From contig JAPLKS010000018.1 in the NCBI GenBank assembly GCA_026387915.1, positions 124,001 to 188,000 of the forward strand: a stretch of DNA of 64,000 nt, written 5' to 3'. Under the pieces are notes generated by a model. The model was not told the DNA's origin and searched no databases. It worked only from the letters and a program-made list of their open reading frames with translations. The DNA comes from Gemmatimonadota bacterium (lineage in GTDB: Bacteria > Gemmatimonadota > Gemmatimonadetes > Gemmatimonadales > Gemmatimonadaceae). Shown in pieces: positions 17,167 to 25,452 of this stretch (its first letter is position 1; every line of letters starts with the position of its first letter). A program made the translations under genes and the position numbers.

Positions 17167-19098
17167 TTAGTCGCCCGCGAGGTCGGCCCAGCGGGCCAAG
17201 GCCTTGTCGAGTGTTTTGAGCGCGTCGGTGAGCTCGCGGTCGAGCTGTCCGGCGCGTTTGGCATTCGTAGACGATCCATCATAGAGCGCGGGGTCAGCGA
17301 GCGCGTCGCGCAGGTTGTTAACCGTCAGCTCAAAGCGTTGCACCTCTTTTTCAGCGAGCGCGACCGCCTTTTGATTGGTGCGCCGCGTGGCGTGCTCCAC
17401 GGCCTGCGACGACGCATTCCTTTTTGCGCGTGCCTTTTCCTGTTCCTTGCGAGAGTCGCTCGCGAGTGCGGCGGCCGCGCGCTCCGCGAGGGCGGCATCT
17501 TTTTGTATCCGTTCCCATTCAACGAACGGGCCGCCAAAGTCCGCGAGGCGTTCCCCATCGAACGCCCAGACGCGCGTGGCCAGTTCGCGAAGCAGCGCGC
17601 GGTCGTGGCTCACGAGCAACACCGTGCCGTCGTATTCGTCGATCGCGTCTTCGATGGCTTCGATTGACTCGACGTCGAGGTGGTTGGTGGGTTCGTCGAG
17701 CACGATCAGGTTGGCGCGCTGCAGGACGATCACCGCCAGCGCGAGTCGTGCCCGTTCGCCGCCGGAGAGTGTGCGCGTGGAGCGAAACACTTCTTCGCCG
17801 GAGAAAGTGAAGGCGCCGAGGTGGTTCTGAATGGCGCCGCGCGTCCAGAGCGGGCGGAGGTCGCCGATGACGTCATAGAGCGAGCGATCGAGCGGGAGCT
17901 GATCGAGATCCTGACGGAAATACGCGGCGGTGACGGAGCCGCCCAGTTTGGCTTCGCCGCCCTGTGGTTCGCGTTCGCCGAGGAGTGTTTTGATGAGCGT
18001 GGATTTTCCAGCGCCGTTGGGACCCACGAGGGCAATGACATCGCCGCGATTCGCGGTGGCGGTGAAGTCGAGCACGAGGGTGCGTCCCTCCACGCCAACG
18101 GTGAGGTGGTCCGCGATGAGCGCGCGGTCGCCGCCGCGCTCATGGATTTCGAGCCGTAGCGTCATCGCGCCGTCTTCGCCTGGTGGCGGCGTCAGGCGCG
18201 GTAAACGCGCGAGGCGTTTGCGGCGTCCCTTGGCCTGCGAGCTGTTTTGCCCGGCAAGGTTGCGGCGGATGTAGTCCTCTTCCTTGTTGACCATCTTCCG
18301 CTGCTGATCGGCCTGCCGCTCCTGTGCGAGGCGGCGTTCGGCGCGCTGCTGTACGAACGCCGAGTAGCCGCCGCGATAGGTGACGCCGGTGCCGCTCTCG
18401 AGGTGGATGACGTGGTCGGCCACTTCGTCGAGGAAGGCGCGGTCGTGGCTGATGACCATCACGGTCTCATTGAGATCGCGCAAATAGTCCTGCAGCCAGA
18501 GCGTGGTCTCGAGATCGAGGTGGTTGGTCGGTTCGTCGAGGAGCAGAAGATCGGCGGGGGCCACGAGCTGTGCAGCGAGTCCCACGCGACCGCGCTCGCC
18601 ACCGGAGAGTGTGGAGAGGAGACGGGTTTTGGCGTCATCGGCGTCGAAGCGGAGTCCCTGCAGTACGGCATCCACGCGGGCGTGAAAGGTGTAGCCGCCT
18701 TCGTGTGCGAATGTTTCGAGGTCGTGACCGTACTTCGCGAGCATCGCCGGCGTGGCTTTTTCGCCGAGTTCGGCGAGCTGGGCCGCCTGTTCGGCCAGCG
18801 ATAGTTCGAGGGCGAGGAGGTCAGCAAAGGCGCGGGCCGTGGCATCCCACACCGTGGTGGCTTCGCCAAAGTCACGATGTTGGTCGAGGAGCGAGATGCG
18901 CATCCCCGGCTGCCGTGCAATGGCGCCCTTGGAGGGGGCGAGCTTGCCGGTGATGATCTTGAAGAGCGAGGTCTTGCCACAGCCATTACGACCGACGATC
19001 CCCCAGCGCTCCCCAGCAGCGACGGTAACCGTCACATCGCGGAGGAGGGTGGTGGAGCCGAATTCGATGGCGATTTCAGAGAGGGAGAGCAGGGTCAC
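17167..19098 (-). CDS. ABC-F family ATPase (Uup-like)
   Basis: A 643-residue soluble protein with two ABC ATPase domains and no membrane segments. I use the GTG at 19098, which matches the usual start of the family (TLLSLSEIAIEFGSTTLL); an ATG at 19128 is an alternative. Domain 1 has Walker A GRNGCGKTS, signature LSGGERGRVGL and Walker B LLLLDEPTNHLDL. A linker with RRNLAGQNSSQAKGRRKRL follows. Domain 2 has GPNGAGKST, LSGGERARLAL and LIVLDEPTNHLDV. A C-terminal coiled coil (about 560-643) points to the Uup branch, which acts on ribosomes or DNA structures. Confidence 0.92.
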   Translation of the reverse strand: MTLLSLSEIAIEFGSTTLLRDVTVTVAAGERWGIVGRNGCGKTSLFKIITGKLAPSKGAIARQPGMRISLLDQHRDFGEATTVWDATARAFADLLALELSLAEQAAQLAELGEKATPAMLAKYGHDLETFAHEGGYTFHARVDAVLQGLRFDADDAKTRLLSTLSGGERGRVGLAAQLVAPADLLLLDEPTNHLDLETTLWLQDYLRDLNETVMVISHDRAFLDEVADHVIHLESGTGVTYRGGYSAFVQQRAERRLAQERQADQQRKMVNKEEDYIRRNLAGQNSSQAKGRRKRLARLPRLTPPPGEDGAMTLRLEIHERGGDRALIADHLTVGVEGRTLVLDFTATANRGDVIALVGPNGAGKSTLIKTLLGEREPQGGEAKLGGSVTAAYFRQDLDQLPLDRSLYDVIGDLRPLWTRGAIQNHLGAFTFSGEEVFRSTRTLSGGERARLALAVIVLQRANLIVLDEPTNHLDVESIEAIEDAIDEYDGTVLLVSHDRALLRELATRVWAFDGERLADFGGPFVEWERIQKDAALAERAAAALASDSRKEQEKARAKRNASSQAVEHATRRTNQKAVALAEKEVQRFELTVNNLRDALADPALYDGSSTNAKRAGQLDRELTDALKTLDKALARWADLAGD

Positions 19099-19207
19099 GG
19101 GGGAAAGATTGCCGCGTGCAGGTGGCATGGGTACTGGCGAGGAACGAATCCGCGCTCGGCGGTTTAGATTAAACAATCGGCCCCCCGCCACCCGAACGCC
19201 GGCACCT

Positions 19208-19873
19208 ATGTTCGTTCTGCTTGTTGCGTTGTCGCTATTTGGCCGGGATACGATTCTGGTCCAAGCTGAGCCGCCAGGCACCGTTCCGGCATTTCCGGCG
19301 GTCAGTTCGTCGCCCGCGGCGGGCACCTCGGGCATCGCAACCTTGGCGCCTTCGCTCCCAATGTCACCGTTGTTGGGGGCTGGAGCGGTGCCAAGTCTGG
19401 CGTCCGACACCACGCCACGCCGTCCGCGCGTGAAAGCGGTGGAATACAGCGACCTGTACGAGACGCGCGTCGCGATTCATAAATTTGCGAGCTACGCGAC
19501 GATTCCGTTGTTCATCGGTCAGTACCTCACGGGGCAGACGTTGGTCACCAAGGGGACGGACAGTCCTCAATGGGTGAAGAGTGTGCATCCCATGCTCGCG
19601 ACCGGCGTAGCGGCGCTGTTTGCCGCCAATACCGTCACCGGGGCCTGGAACTGGTGGGATTCGCGTGCGGACCCCGCTGGGCGCACGTGGCGCACCGTGC
19701 ACTCTGCGCTCATGCTGCTCTCGGACGCCGGATTTGTGTATGTCGGCTCGATTTCAGAAGAAGCAAAATATTCTGGGTCGGCGCGTGACCGACATCGGTC
19801 CGCCGCGATCATTTCTGGTAGCACCGCGCTGCTCTCGTATGTGATGATGCTCTCGCCCTTCCGGCAGGATTGA
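19208..19873 (+). CDS. His-rich membrane protein, cytochrome b561-like (paralogue 2)
   Basis: A 221-residue protein from the ATG at 19208. It has an N-terminal signal-like segment and an Ala/Pro/Ser-rich spacer to about residue 75. Then come four hydrophobic helices carrying His: AIHKFASYATIPLFIGQYLTG, KSVHPMLATGVAALFAANTVTG, TWRTVHSALMLLSDAGFVYVG and RDRHRSAAIISGSTALLSYVMML. It is a close paralogue of the protein at 16517. The next gene, a double Rieske protein, starts 2 bases after its stop, so a b-type cytochrome partner for Rieske proteins is an attractive but unproven role. Confidence 0.72.
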   Translation: MFVLLVALSLFGRDTILVQAEPPGTVPAFPAVSSSPAAGTSGIATLAPSLPMSPLLGAGAVPSLASDTTPRRPRVKAVEYSDLYETRVAIHKFASYATIPLFIGQYLTGQTLVTKGTDSPQWVKSVHPMLATGVAALFAANTVTGAWNWWDSRADPAGRTWRTVHSALMLLSDAGFVYVGSISEEAKYSGSARDRHRSAAIISGSTALLSYVMMLSPFRQD

Positions 19874-19875
19874 CG

Positions 19876-20736
19876 ATGTCGGACGCGACGACAGGACGCT
19901 GCAGCGGTTGCGGCGGACTCGACCGCCGTACCTTCCTGTCGCAGGCGACGCTTGCGACGGTGGCGGCGTTGCTCGCCGACGCATGCGGAACCGGCGTGTG
20001 GGATCCAGTCTCGCCGCAGGCGAACGTGGTGCCGTCGAGCGGGCTGAGTTTTCGGTTGGCCGACTATCCTGCGCTCGCCAGCGTGGGTGGGATGGTGACG
20101 GTCCACACGGCGACTGGTGGGCCGATGGCACTCGTCCGATCGGCGACGAGTACTTTTGTCGCGCTGTCGTTGGTTTGCCCGCACCAGGGGACGACGGTGA
20201 CGGTGCAGGGTAGCGGCTTCTTCTGCCCGAATCACGGCGCCAAGTTTTCGGCGACCGGTGTGTGGACCGGTGGTCAGGCGACGGCCAATCTCACATCGTA
20301 CCCGGTGACCTACGACGCGGCGGCCGGCACGCTGGTGATTGCGGCGCCGGCGCAGACCACGCCAGCGACGCCTGTGGCGAACGGTTCGCAGTTACTCGTC
20401 ACGCTGGCAAATGTGCCGGCGCTGGCGGTGGTGGGTGGAATCGCCCGTGTGGATGGCAACTCCTCGCGGCCGGTGGCGCTCGTGCGTACGGCGCAGAGTA
20501 GCTATGTGGCCCTGTCGATGCGTTGCCCGCACCAGGGGGCCACGGTGTCCATTCAGGGTGGCGCCTTCAACTGCTCGCGGCACGGGGCGCGCTTTTCTTC
20601 CACGGGGCAGTGGCTCAGCGGCCAGCGGACGTCGAACCTCACGCAACTGGCGGCCGTGTATGACGCAACAAAGGGGACCGTCACGATTACGGTGACAGGG
20701 GCGGGAACCACCTCGGGCGGCGAACGGGACCCCTAG
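19876..20736 (+). CDS. Double Rieske [2Fe-2S] protein with Tat signal
   Basis: A 286-residue protein with a twin-arginine leader (DRRTFLSQATLATVAALLADAC, residues about 16-37; the Cys could be a lipobox residue). Two complete Rieske domains follow. Domain 1 has Cys101-x-His103 (CPHQG) and Cys117-x2-His120 (CPNHG). Domain 2 has Cys217-x-His219 (CPHQG) and Cys233-x2-His236 (CSRHG). All eight cluster ligands are present. Two Rieske domains in one chain are uncommon and suggest an internal duplication, since the domains share FVALSxxCPHQGxTV. It is probably an extracytoplasmic electron carrier for the neighbouring membrane proteins (inference). Confidence 0.9.
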   Translation: MSDATTGRCSGCGGLDRRTFLSQATLATVAALLADACGTGVWDPVSPQANVVPSSGLSFRLADYPALASVGGMVTVHTATGGPMALVRSATSTFVALSLVCPHQGTTVTVQGSGFFCPNHGAKFSATGVWTGGQATANLTSYPVTYDAAAGTLVIAAPAQTTPATPVANGSQLLVTLANVPALAVVGGIARVDGNSSRPVALVRTAQSSYVALSMRCPHQGATVSIQGGAFNCSRHGARFSSTGQWLSGQRTSNLTQLAAVYDATKGTVTITVTGAGTTSGGERDP

Positions 20737-20843
20737 TATTTCGCCGGATTGAACAGGCTGCGGCTGTTTCGCGTCTATATATTTGACCTCGCGTCGCGCC
20801 GATCCCTCCCCGGCCGCGTCGCCGACCTGCACTGGGACTCACG

Positions 20844-21344
20844 ATGTCGATTGTTCAGACGATTGCGGACGCCGCAAAGCCATGGGCGGATATCTATTCG
20901 CACTCCAAAGCTGTTTCTGCCGCGGTCACCTACGCGCACCTCGGGGCGTTATTGATCGGCGGCGGGTTTGCGGTGGCCTCGGATCGCGCGGCGTTGCGTG
21001 CCCGCACGGCGGACGCCGATGAGCGCCGTCGCGTGCTGCGTGACTTTGCTGGTATTCACCGCCCGGTAGTGGCCGCGATGAGCATCATGGTGGTGAGCGG
21101 CCTGCTCATGATGCTGGCTGACGCCGAGACCTTTTTGGTGTCGCCGGTGTATTGGCTGAAGATCGGGCTCTTTGTGGTGTTGCTCGCCAACGGCTACAAC
21201 GTGATGCGTACGGAGCAACGGCTCAGTCTCGACCCGTCGCCGTCGAATCCGCTCTGGAAACGGTTCACGATGGGAGCGGTCGCAAGCCTCGTGCTCTGGC
21301 TGACGACGACGCTCGTTGGCGTCGTGTTGGTAAGCGCCAGCTAA
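20844..21344 (+). CDS. Membrane protein of unknown function (about four helices)
   Basis: A 166-residue integral membrane protein with hydrophobic segments around residues 25-45 (SAAVTYAHLGALLIGGGFAVA), 72-92 (HRPVVAAMSIMVVSGLLMML), 98-118 (VSPVYWLKIGLFVVLLANGYN) and 142-164. Potential heme-ligand histidines occur in TYAHLGALL and GIHRPVVAAM, which recalls CopD or DUF2214-type small cytochrome-like membrane proteins, but I do not recognise it firmly. It lies between two Rieske protein genes and ends 6 bases before the second, so a shared electron-transfer role is likely (inference). Confidence 0.65.
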   Translation: MSIVQTIADAAKPWADIYSHSKAVSAAVTYAHLGALLIGGGFAVASDRAALRARTADADERRRVLRDFAGIHRPVVAAMSIMVVSGLLMMLADAETFLVSPVYWLKIGLFVVLLANGYNVMRTEQRLSLDPSPSNPLWKRFTMGAVASLVLWLTTTLVGVVLVSAS

Positions 21345-21350
21345 CCGGGG

Positions 21351-21869
21351 ATGACCACGTTGAAACCAGAACACAACCGCGAGAGCGGAGCGTCCTGCAC
21401 GAGTTGTGACGTGGGGCGGCGCATGTTCTTGCGTGATGCCGCCACCGCCGTGGCGTTGCTCGCCGTTGCCGGCACACCGGCGGCGGCGCTGCCCGTGCGC
21501 TTCATTGAATCGCTGGGGCGCGCAGGGAAAGAGGTGACCTATCCCATTCCGGCCGCCGACGGCGTGAACGTGGACAAGGACAACGACGCGTTCATTGTGC
21601 GTACGGCGGGCAAGGTGTTCGTGATGGCGGTGACCTGTCCGCACCAGAACAGCGCGCTCAAGTGGCTCGACGGCGATCGGCGTTTTCAGTGCCCGAAGCA
21701 CAAATCCAAGTACACGGCCGAAGGCGTGTTTATCGAAGGGCGTGCGACGCGTTCGATGGATCGCTTTGCGGTGCGCAAGGCGGGCACTACGGTGGTGGCC
21801 GATCTCGACAAGCTGTACGAAGAGGACCAGGATGGTGCCAAGTGGAAAGAGGCGTTCATCCCGGCGTAA
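21351..21869 (+). CDS. Rieske [2Fe-2S] protein with Tat signal
   Basis: A 172-residue protein with a twin-arginine leader (VGRRMFLRDAATAVALLAVAG, residues 21-41) preceded by a CTSCD motif. It has a single Rieske domain with Cys96-x-His98 (CPHQN) and Cys114-x2-His117 (CPKHK). The leader implies that it is folded and exported with its cluster. It is the last gene of the run of the His-rich membrane protein, double Rieske protein and membrane protein, and is followed by a strong terminator. Its redox partner is unknown. Confidence 0.9.
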   Translation: MTTLKPEHNRESGASCTSCDVGRRMFLRDAATAVALLAVAGTPAAALPVRFIESLGRAGKEVTYPIPAADGVNVDKDNDAFIVRTAGKVFVMAVTCPHQNSALKWLDGDRRFQCPKHKSKYTAEGVFIEGRATRSMDRFAVRKAGTTVVADLDKLYEEDQDGAKWKEAFIPA

Positions 21870-21933
21870 TATCCGGCGGCGCGGCGCGGAGCGGCGCGCC
21901 GCGGTAGCGATGCGAGTCGGGTGATAGAAAGAC

Positions 21934-21966
21934 AGAAGGGGCGCCGTCTCAGACGGCGCCCCTTCT
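21934..21966. terminator. Bidirectional terminator hairpin
   Basis: Perfect 16-base arms (21934-21949 and 21951-21966) are separated by a single base, so the real loop will use some of the inner pairs. The hairpin is followed by TATT and lies between the Rieske gene and the convergent acyl-CoA dehydrogenase gene. Confidence 0.85.
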
Positions 21967-21985
21967 TATTGCTAGTGCAGATTGC

Positions 21986-23743
21986 CTACTCTTCGATCGG
22001 CAGCGGCACGGATAGTTTGCCGCTCTCCAGCGCTGCGAGGGCGAGCGCGGAGAGGCGCGCGTCCTGATTCTTTTCGAGCGCACGTACCGCGCGCCGTGCG
22101 CGCCGCATGGCCATCGGCACGAAGATGCGCGTATGGTCGATGTCGGCCGCGGCACCGGCCTCGCCCTTCGCGGCGATCGCGGAGGTGGCGCGTGCGAGTG
22201 CGGCGGTCGAGAGGTAAATGTCGATCACCGCGTTGGCCATCCGCTCCTGGAGGAACTGGCGCTCGATGATATTCTTGCCATGCTCAATGAGTGCCTTCTC
22301 AACGTTCAGCGCGAGGTCGTGGATCACCGTGGTGACCATGTCGGCCTCCTCGGAGAACATCGGGTGCATCTTCGTGAACTCGGGCTTCACGAGCTGACGT
22401 TTGACGCGCCCGCCGATGTACGAGCCGATAGCGCCGAGCGAGTTGATGGGATCCTTGAAGGCCTTGCCGATGGCCTTGAGGTGCTCGCCGGGCTGCTGTA
22501 GGCCGCTCAGCGCGATGAGTGCGCGCAAGATTTCGTTGGTGCCCTCAAAAATCAGATTGATGCGCGAGTCGCGCAACGCGCGCTCGTACGGGTAATCTTT
22601 GGAGTAGCCGATGCCGCCGGCAATCTGCTGGGCGTCGCTGGAGGCGCGAAAGACGAGTTCCGATCCATACACTTTGCACGCCGCCGTCTCAAGCGAAAAA
22701 TCGATGCCGCCGCGGTCCACCATCGCGGCCGTGAGCATCCAACCGGCATCCGAGGCATAAATATCGGCGGCGCCAATGGCGAACTTGCGCTGGAGCATTT
22801 CAAACGAGCCGATGGGGCGCCCGAACTGTTCGCGTTGTTTGGCGTAGGCCAGCGCCATTTCCAGCACCCGTTGTGCGCCGCGCGTGGAGGCGGCGGCGAG
22901 GCCAAGGCGGCCGCTATTGAGAATCTCGAGGGCGATTTTGAAACCGTGCCCCACATCGCCGATGCGGTCTTCGACCGGCACTTTCACATTGACGAAGCTG
23001 ATGGTGCGTGTGTCGCTGGCTTTGATTCCCATCTTTTGCTCAGCGGCACCTAGCGTGATGCCGGCGGCGTGCGCATCCACGATGAACGCGGTGACGCGCT
23101 GCTTGATCTTGCCGTCCACCTCGACGGCCACTTTTGCGAAGACGGTGAAGAGGCCCGCGTAGCCGGCGTTGGAGATCCAGATTTTTTCGCCGTTCAGCAG
23201 GTAGTGCGTGCCGTCGGCGCTGAGTTCGGCGGTGGTGCGCATGGACTGCGCGTCGGAACCGGAGCCGGCTTCGGTGAGGCAGAAGGCAGCGATGGTTTCG
23301 CCGGTGGCGCACTTAGGAAGCCAGCGCTGCTTTTGATCGTCGGTGCCAAAGAGCGTAATCCCCTTGCAGCCGATGGATTGGTGCGCGCCGAAGTACACGC
23401 AAAGCGCCGCGTCGGTGGCGCCGACCTCGGCGAACATTCGGCTAAAGAACATCGCGCTGGCGCCGAAGCCGCCGTAGGCCTCTGGGATCCCGAGTCCCAT
23501 CAGCCCCAGTTCGGCCATCCCGTGACGAACCTCGTCGGAGAATTTGCCGTCGTGGTCGAGCTTGGCGGAGTCCACGGTATCGGCCGCCCAAGAGCGGAAG
23601 GCATCGAGGACAGCGGCGAGATTTTCCTTTTCATCCTTCGCCATCTCAGGAAACGGGAAGATCAGATCTTCACGAATTTCGCCGAGAAAAAGTCCCTTGG
23701 TGAACGAAGGGTTGCGATCGGGATCTGCGAGATGGGCGGTCAT
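21986..23743 (-). CDS. Acyl-CoA dehydrogenase (VLCAD/ACAD9-like)
   Basis: A 585-residue flavoenzyme read from the ATG at 23743. The standard ACAD core runs from about residue 35 to 430, with AFCLTEAGSGSDAQSMRTTA (FAD and substrate contacts), WISNAGYAGLFTVFAKV, and YPYERALRDSRINLIFEGTNEILR, whose Glu is the usual catalytic-base position of this branch. A C-terminal extension of about 150 helical residues matches very-long-chain acyl-CoA dehydrogenases. The enzyme starts beta-oxidation by making the trans-2-enoyl-CoA. It stands alone and is separated from the peptidase genes upstream by a hairpin. Confidence 0.94.
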   Translation of the reverse strand: MTAHLADPDRNPSFTKGLFLGEIREDLIFPFPEMAKDEKENLAAVLDAFRSWAADTVDSAKLDHDGKFSDEVRHGMAELGLMGLGIPEAYGGFGASAMFFSRMFAEVGATDAALCVYFGAHQSIGCKGITLFGTDDQKQRWLPKCATGETIAAFCLTEAGSGSDAQSMRTTAELSADGTHYLLNGEKIWISNAGYAGLFTVFAKVAVEVDGKIKQRVTAFIVDAHAAGITLGAAEQKMGIKASDTRTISFVNVKVPVEDRIGDVGHGFKIALEILNSGRLGLAAASTRGAQRVLEMALAYAKQREQFGRPIGSFEMLQRKFAIGAADIYASDAGWMLTAAMVDRGGIDFSLETAACKVYGSELVFRASSDAQQIAGGIGYSKDYPYERALRDSRINLIFEGTNEILRALIALSGLQQPGEHLKAIGKAFKDPINSLGAIGSYIGGRVKRQLVKPEFTKMHPMFSEEADMVTTVIHDLALNVEKALIEHGKNIIERQFLQERMANAVIDIYLSTAALARATSAIAAKGEAGAAADIDHTRIFVPMAMRRARRAVRALEKNQDARLSALALAALESGKLSVPLPIEE

Positions 23744-23770
23744 CGGTCGGTACGGTGCGGGGGAACGAAC

Positions 23771-23794
23771 CGGGCATCCCCGCTGGGATGCCCG
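23771..23794 (-). terminator. Terminator-like hairpin after the M28 peptidase gene
   Basis: A perfect 10-base-pair stem (CGGGCATCCC with GGGATGCCCG) with a 4-base loop lies between the end of the M28 peptidase gene and the start of the acyl-CoA dehydrogenase gene on the same strand. There is only a weak T-rich stretch after it. Confidence 0.6.
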
Positions 23795-23850
23795 TTCGGG
23801 GTACTGTGTATGGAATCTAGAACGACTCGCCGCCGGCGTGTGGTTGCCGG

Positions 23851-25437
23851 TTAGCGTTCGAGCTTGAATCCCGGCTCCAGCGCCGGTCGCTTGGGGACGT
23901 TGGCCACGTACCAGCCCGTGAGGTACATCCACTGCGTCATCCGGGTGAGCTTGGCGTAGTCAATGCGCGAGGGCTCGTCCCGGGGCGTGTGGTAGTCCGG
24001 GTGCAGGTTGGTGGAGTATTCGATCGCCGGCACGTTGAGTCGCGCGTAGGGGAGGTGATCGCTTCGGAAGTACCACCCTTCGGGGTGCGTCGGGCGATCC
24101 CAGATAGAATCCAGTTGGAACTTGCCCGTCTTGGCATTGGCCGCGAGGGCCATCGCGACAAGCTCGCTGGAGTTCAGGTGCGGCGGCTGAATGCCCATGA
24201 TCGACGCGGAATCTGGATTATTTCGGCCGATCATGTCGCCGTTGAGCACGGCCACAATCTGCGTGAGCGGGACCACGGGATGTGCGGCATGCCAGCGCGA
24301 GCCGAGCAGGCCGCGTTCCTCGGAGCCGTGATAGACGAAGAGCACGGAGCGTTTGCCCGGATTCTTGACGAAGGCGCGGGCCGTGGCGAGGAGTGCGACG
24401 CTCACCGAGCCGTTGTCGTCGGCGCCGTTCCAGACGGAGTCGCCGGCCATTTCGTAGCGGACGCCATCGTGGTCTTGGTGCGAGCTATACAGGACGTACT
24501 CATCGCGCAGCTTGGGGTCAGTTCCGCGAATGACACCCACGACGTTCACCGACGGAGCGTCGAATCGCTCCACGCGCAAATGGATTTCTGCCGCCGCGCC
24601 GCCGCTGCGAAGAGCGGGAAGCATCGACTGACGGACAAGCAAAACAGCTGCTGGAGCGGTACCGCCGGCTCCACCGCGTCCTCCCCCTGCGCCGCCTGCC
24701 GCGGCATTGCCGCCGCGTCCCGCACCCGGAGCTCCGGCGGTAGTCACGGCGAACCGCGGTACGCCTCCCTCGACGTCATAGGCGCCGCGCGCCCGCATCA
24801 CGGACGCGGCGGTGAACCCGACGTCCGTAATCGAATCGGCGATGATAATGAGCCCGGCGGCTCCGCGGCCTCGAAAGCGATTCACCGTCGCGGTGAGTGC
24901 GGCCGTGGCATAGCGGTACTCAAACGAATAGGTGCCGACCTCCCGCACCGGCTGCGCGGGCGCCGACATCGTCACGACGGCAATCTTGCCGTGCAGGTCG
25001 ATGGTGGAATCGCTTCCGTCGCCGGCAAAGATGGTAAGACCCACGGCGTCTGCTTCGGCGTTTCCGTTCGGCACGACATCGGTCCACAGCGCCGGGGTGA
25101 GCGCGCCAATCTTCACCGAGCTGGCCACGGTGGAGATGCGCGTGCGGCGCATGTTCCACCACTGGTAATAGGTGCCGTTTTCGCCGGCGGGCTTTACGCC
25201 AATCGTGCGAAGTTCGTCGGCGAGCCAGGCGGAGGCGCGCAGTTCGTCGAGCGTGCCGCCCTCGCGGCCGCGCATGGCGTCGCCGGCCATCGCGTAGAGG
25301 TCACGTTTGAGATCGCTTTCGCGAATGGCGGCCATCGCCGCGGCGGGAGCGTCCGGATACTTGGTGACGGCTTTGGTGCCCTGCGCCGCAAGCGGAGCGG
25401 CCACAGCAAGGCAAGTAACGAAGAGAGAGAGGCGCAT
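23851..25437 (-). CDS. Secreted M28 family metallopeptidase with PA-like insert
   Basis: A 528-residue zinc aminopeptidase. A signal peptide (MRLSLFVTCLAVAAPLAAQ) is followed by a helical region. A PA-type insert (about 130-300) contains a Gly-rich loop near residue 240. The M28 catalytic domain has SSHQDHDG (Zn ligand His), WNGADDNGSVSVALL (bridging Asp), YHGSEERGLLGSRW (catalytic Glu pair), NGDMIG and the final His in HPDYHTPRD. All expected ligands are present. Two further secreted peptidases lie directly upstream on the same strand, suggesting a peptide-scavenging cluster. Confidence 0.93.
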   Translation of the reverse strand: MRLSLFVTCLAVAAPLAAQGTKAVTKYPDAPAAAMAAIRESDLKRDLYAMAGDAMRGREGGTLDELRASAWLADELRTIGVKPAGENGTYYQWWNMRRTRISTVASSVKIGALTPALWTDVVPNGNAEADAVGLTIFAGDGSDSTIDLHGKIAVVTMSAPAQPVREVGTYSFEYRYATAALTATVNRFRGRGAAGLIIIADSITDVGFTAASVMRARGAYDVEGGVPRFAVTTAGAPGAGRGGNAAAGGAGGGRGGAGGTAPAAVLLVRQSMLPALRSGGAAAEIHLRVERFDAPSVNVVGVIRGTDPKLRDEYVLYSSHQDHDGVRYEMAGDSVWNGADDNGSVSVALLATARAFVKNPGKRSVLFVYHGSEERGLLGSRWHAAHPVVPLTQIVAVLNGDMIGRNNPDSASIMGIQPPHLNSSELVAMALAANAKTGKFQLDSIWDRPTHPEGWYFRSDHLPYARLNVPAIEYSTNLHPDYHTPRDEPSRIDYAKLTRMTQWMYLTGWYVANVPKRPALEPGFKLER

Positions 25438-25452
25438 GGTTTGTGGCTAGGG

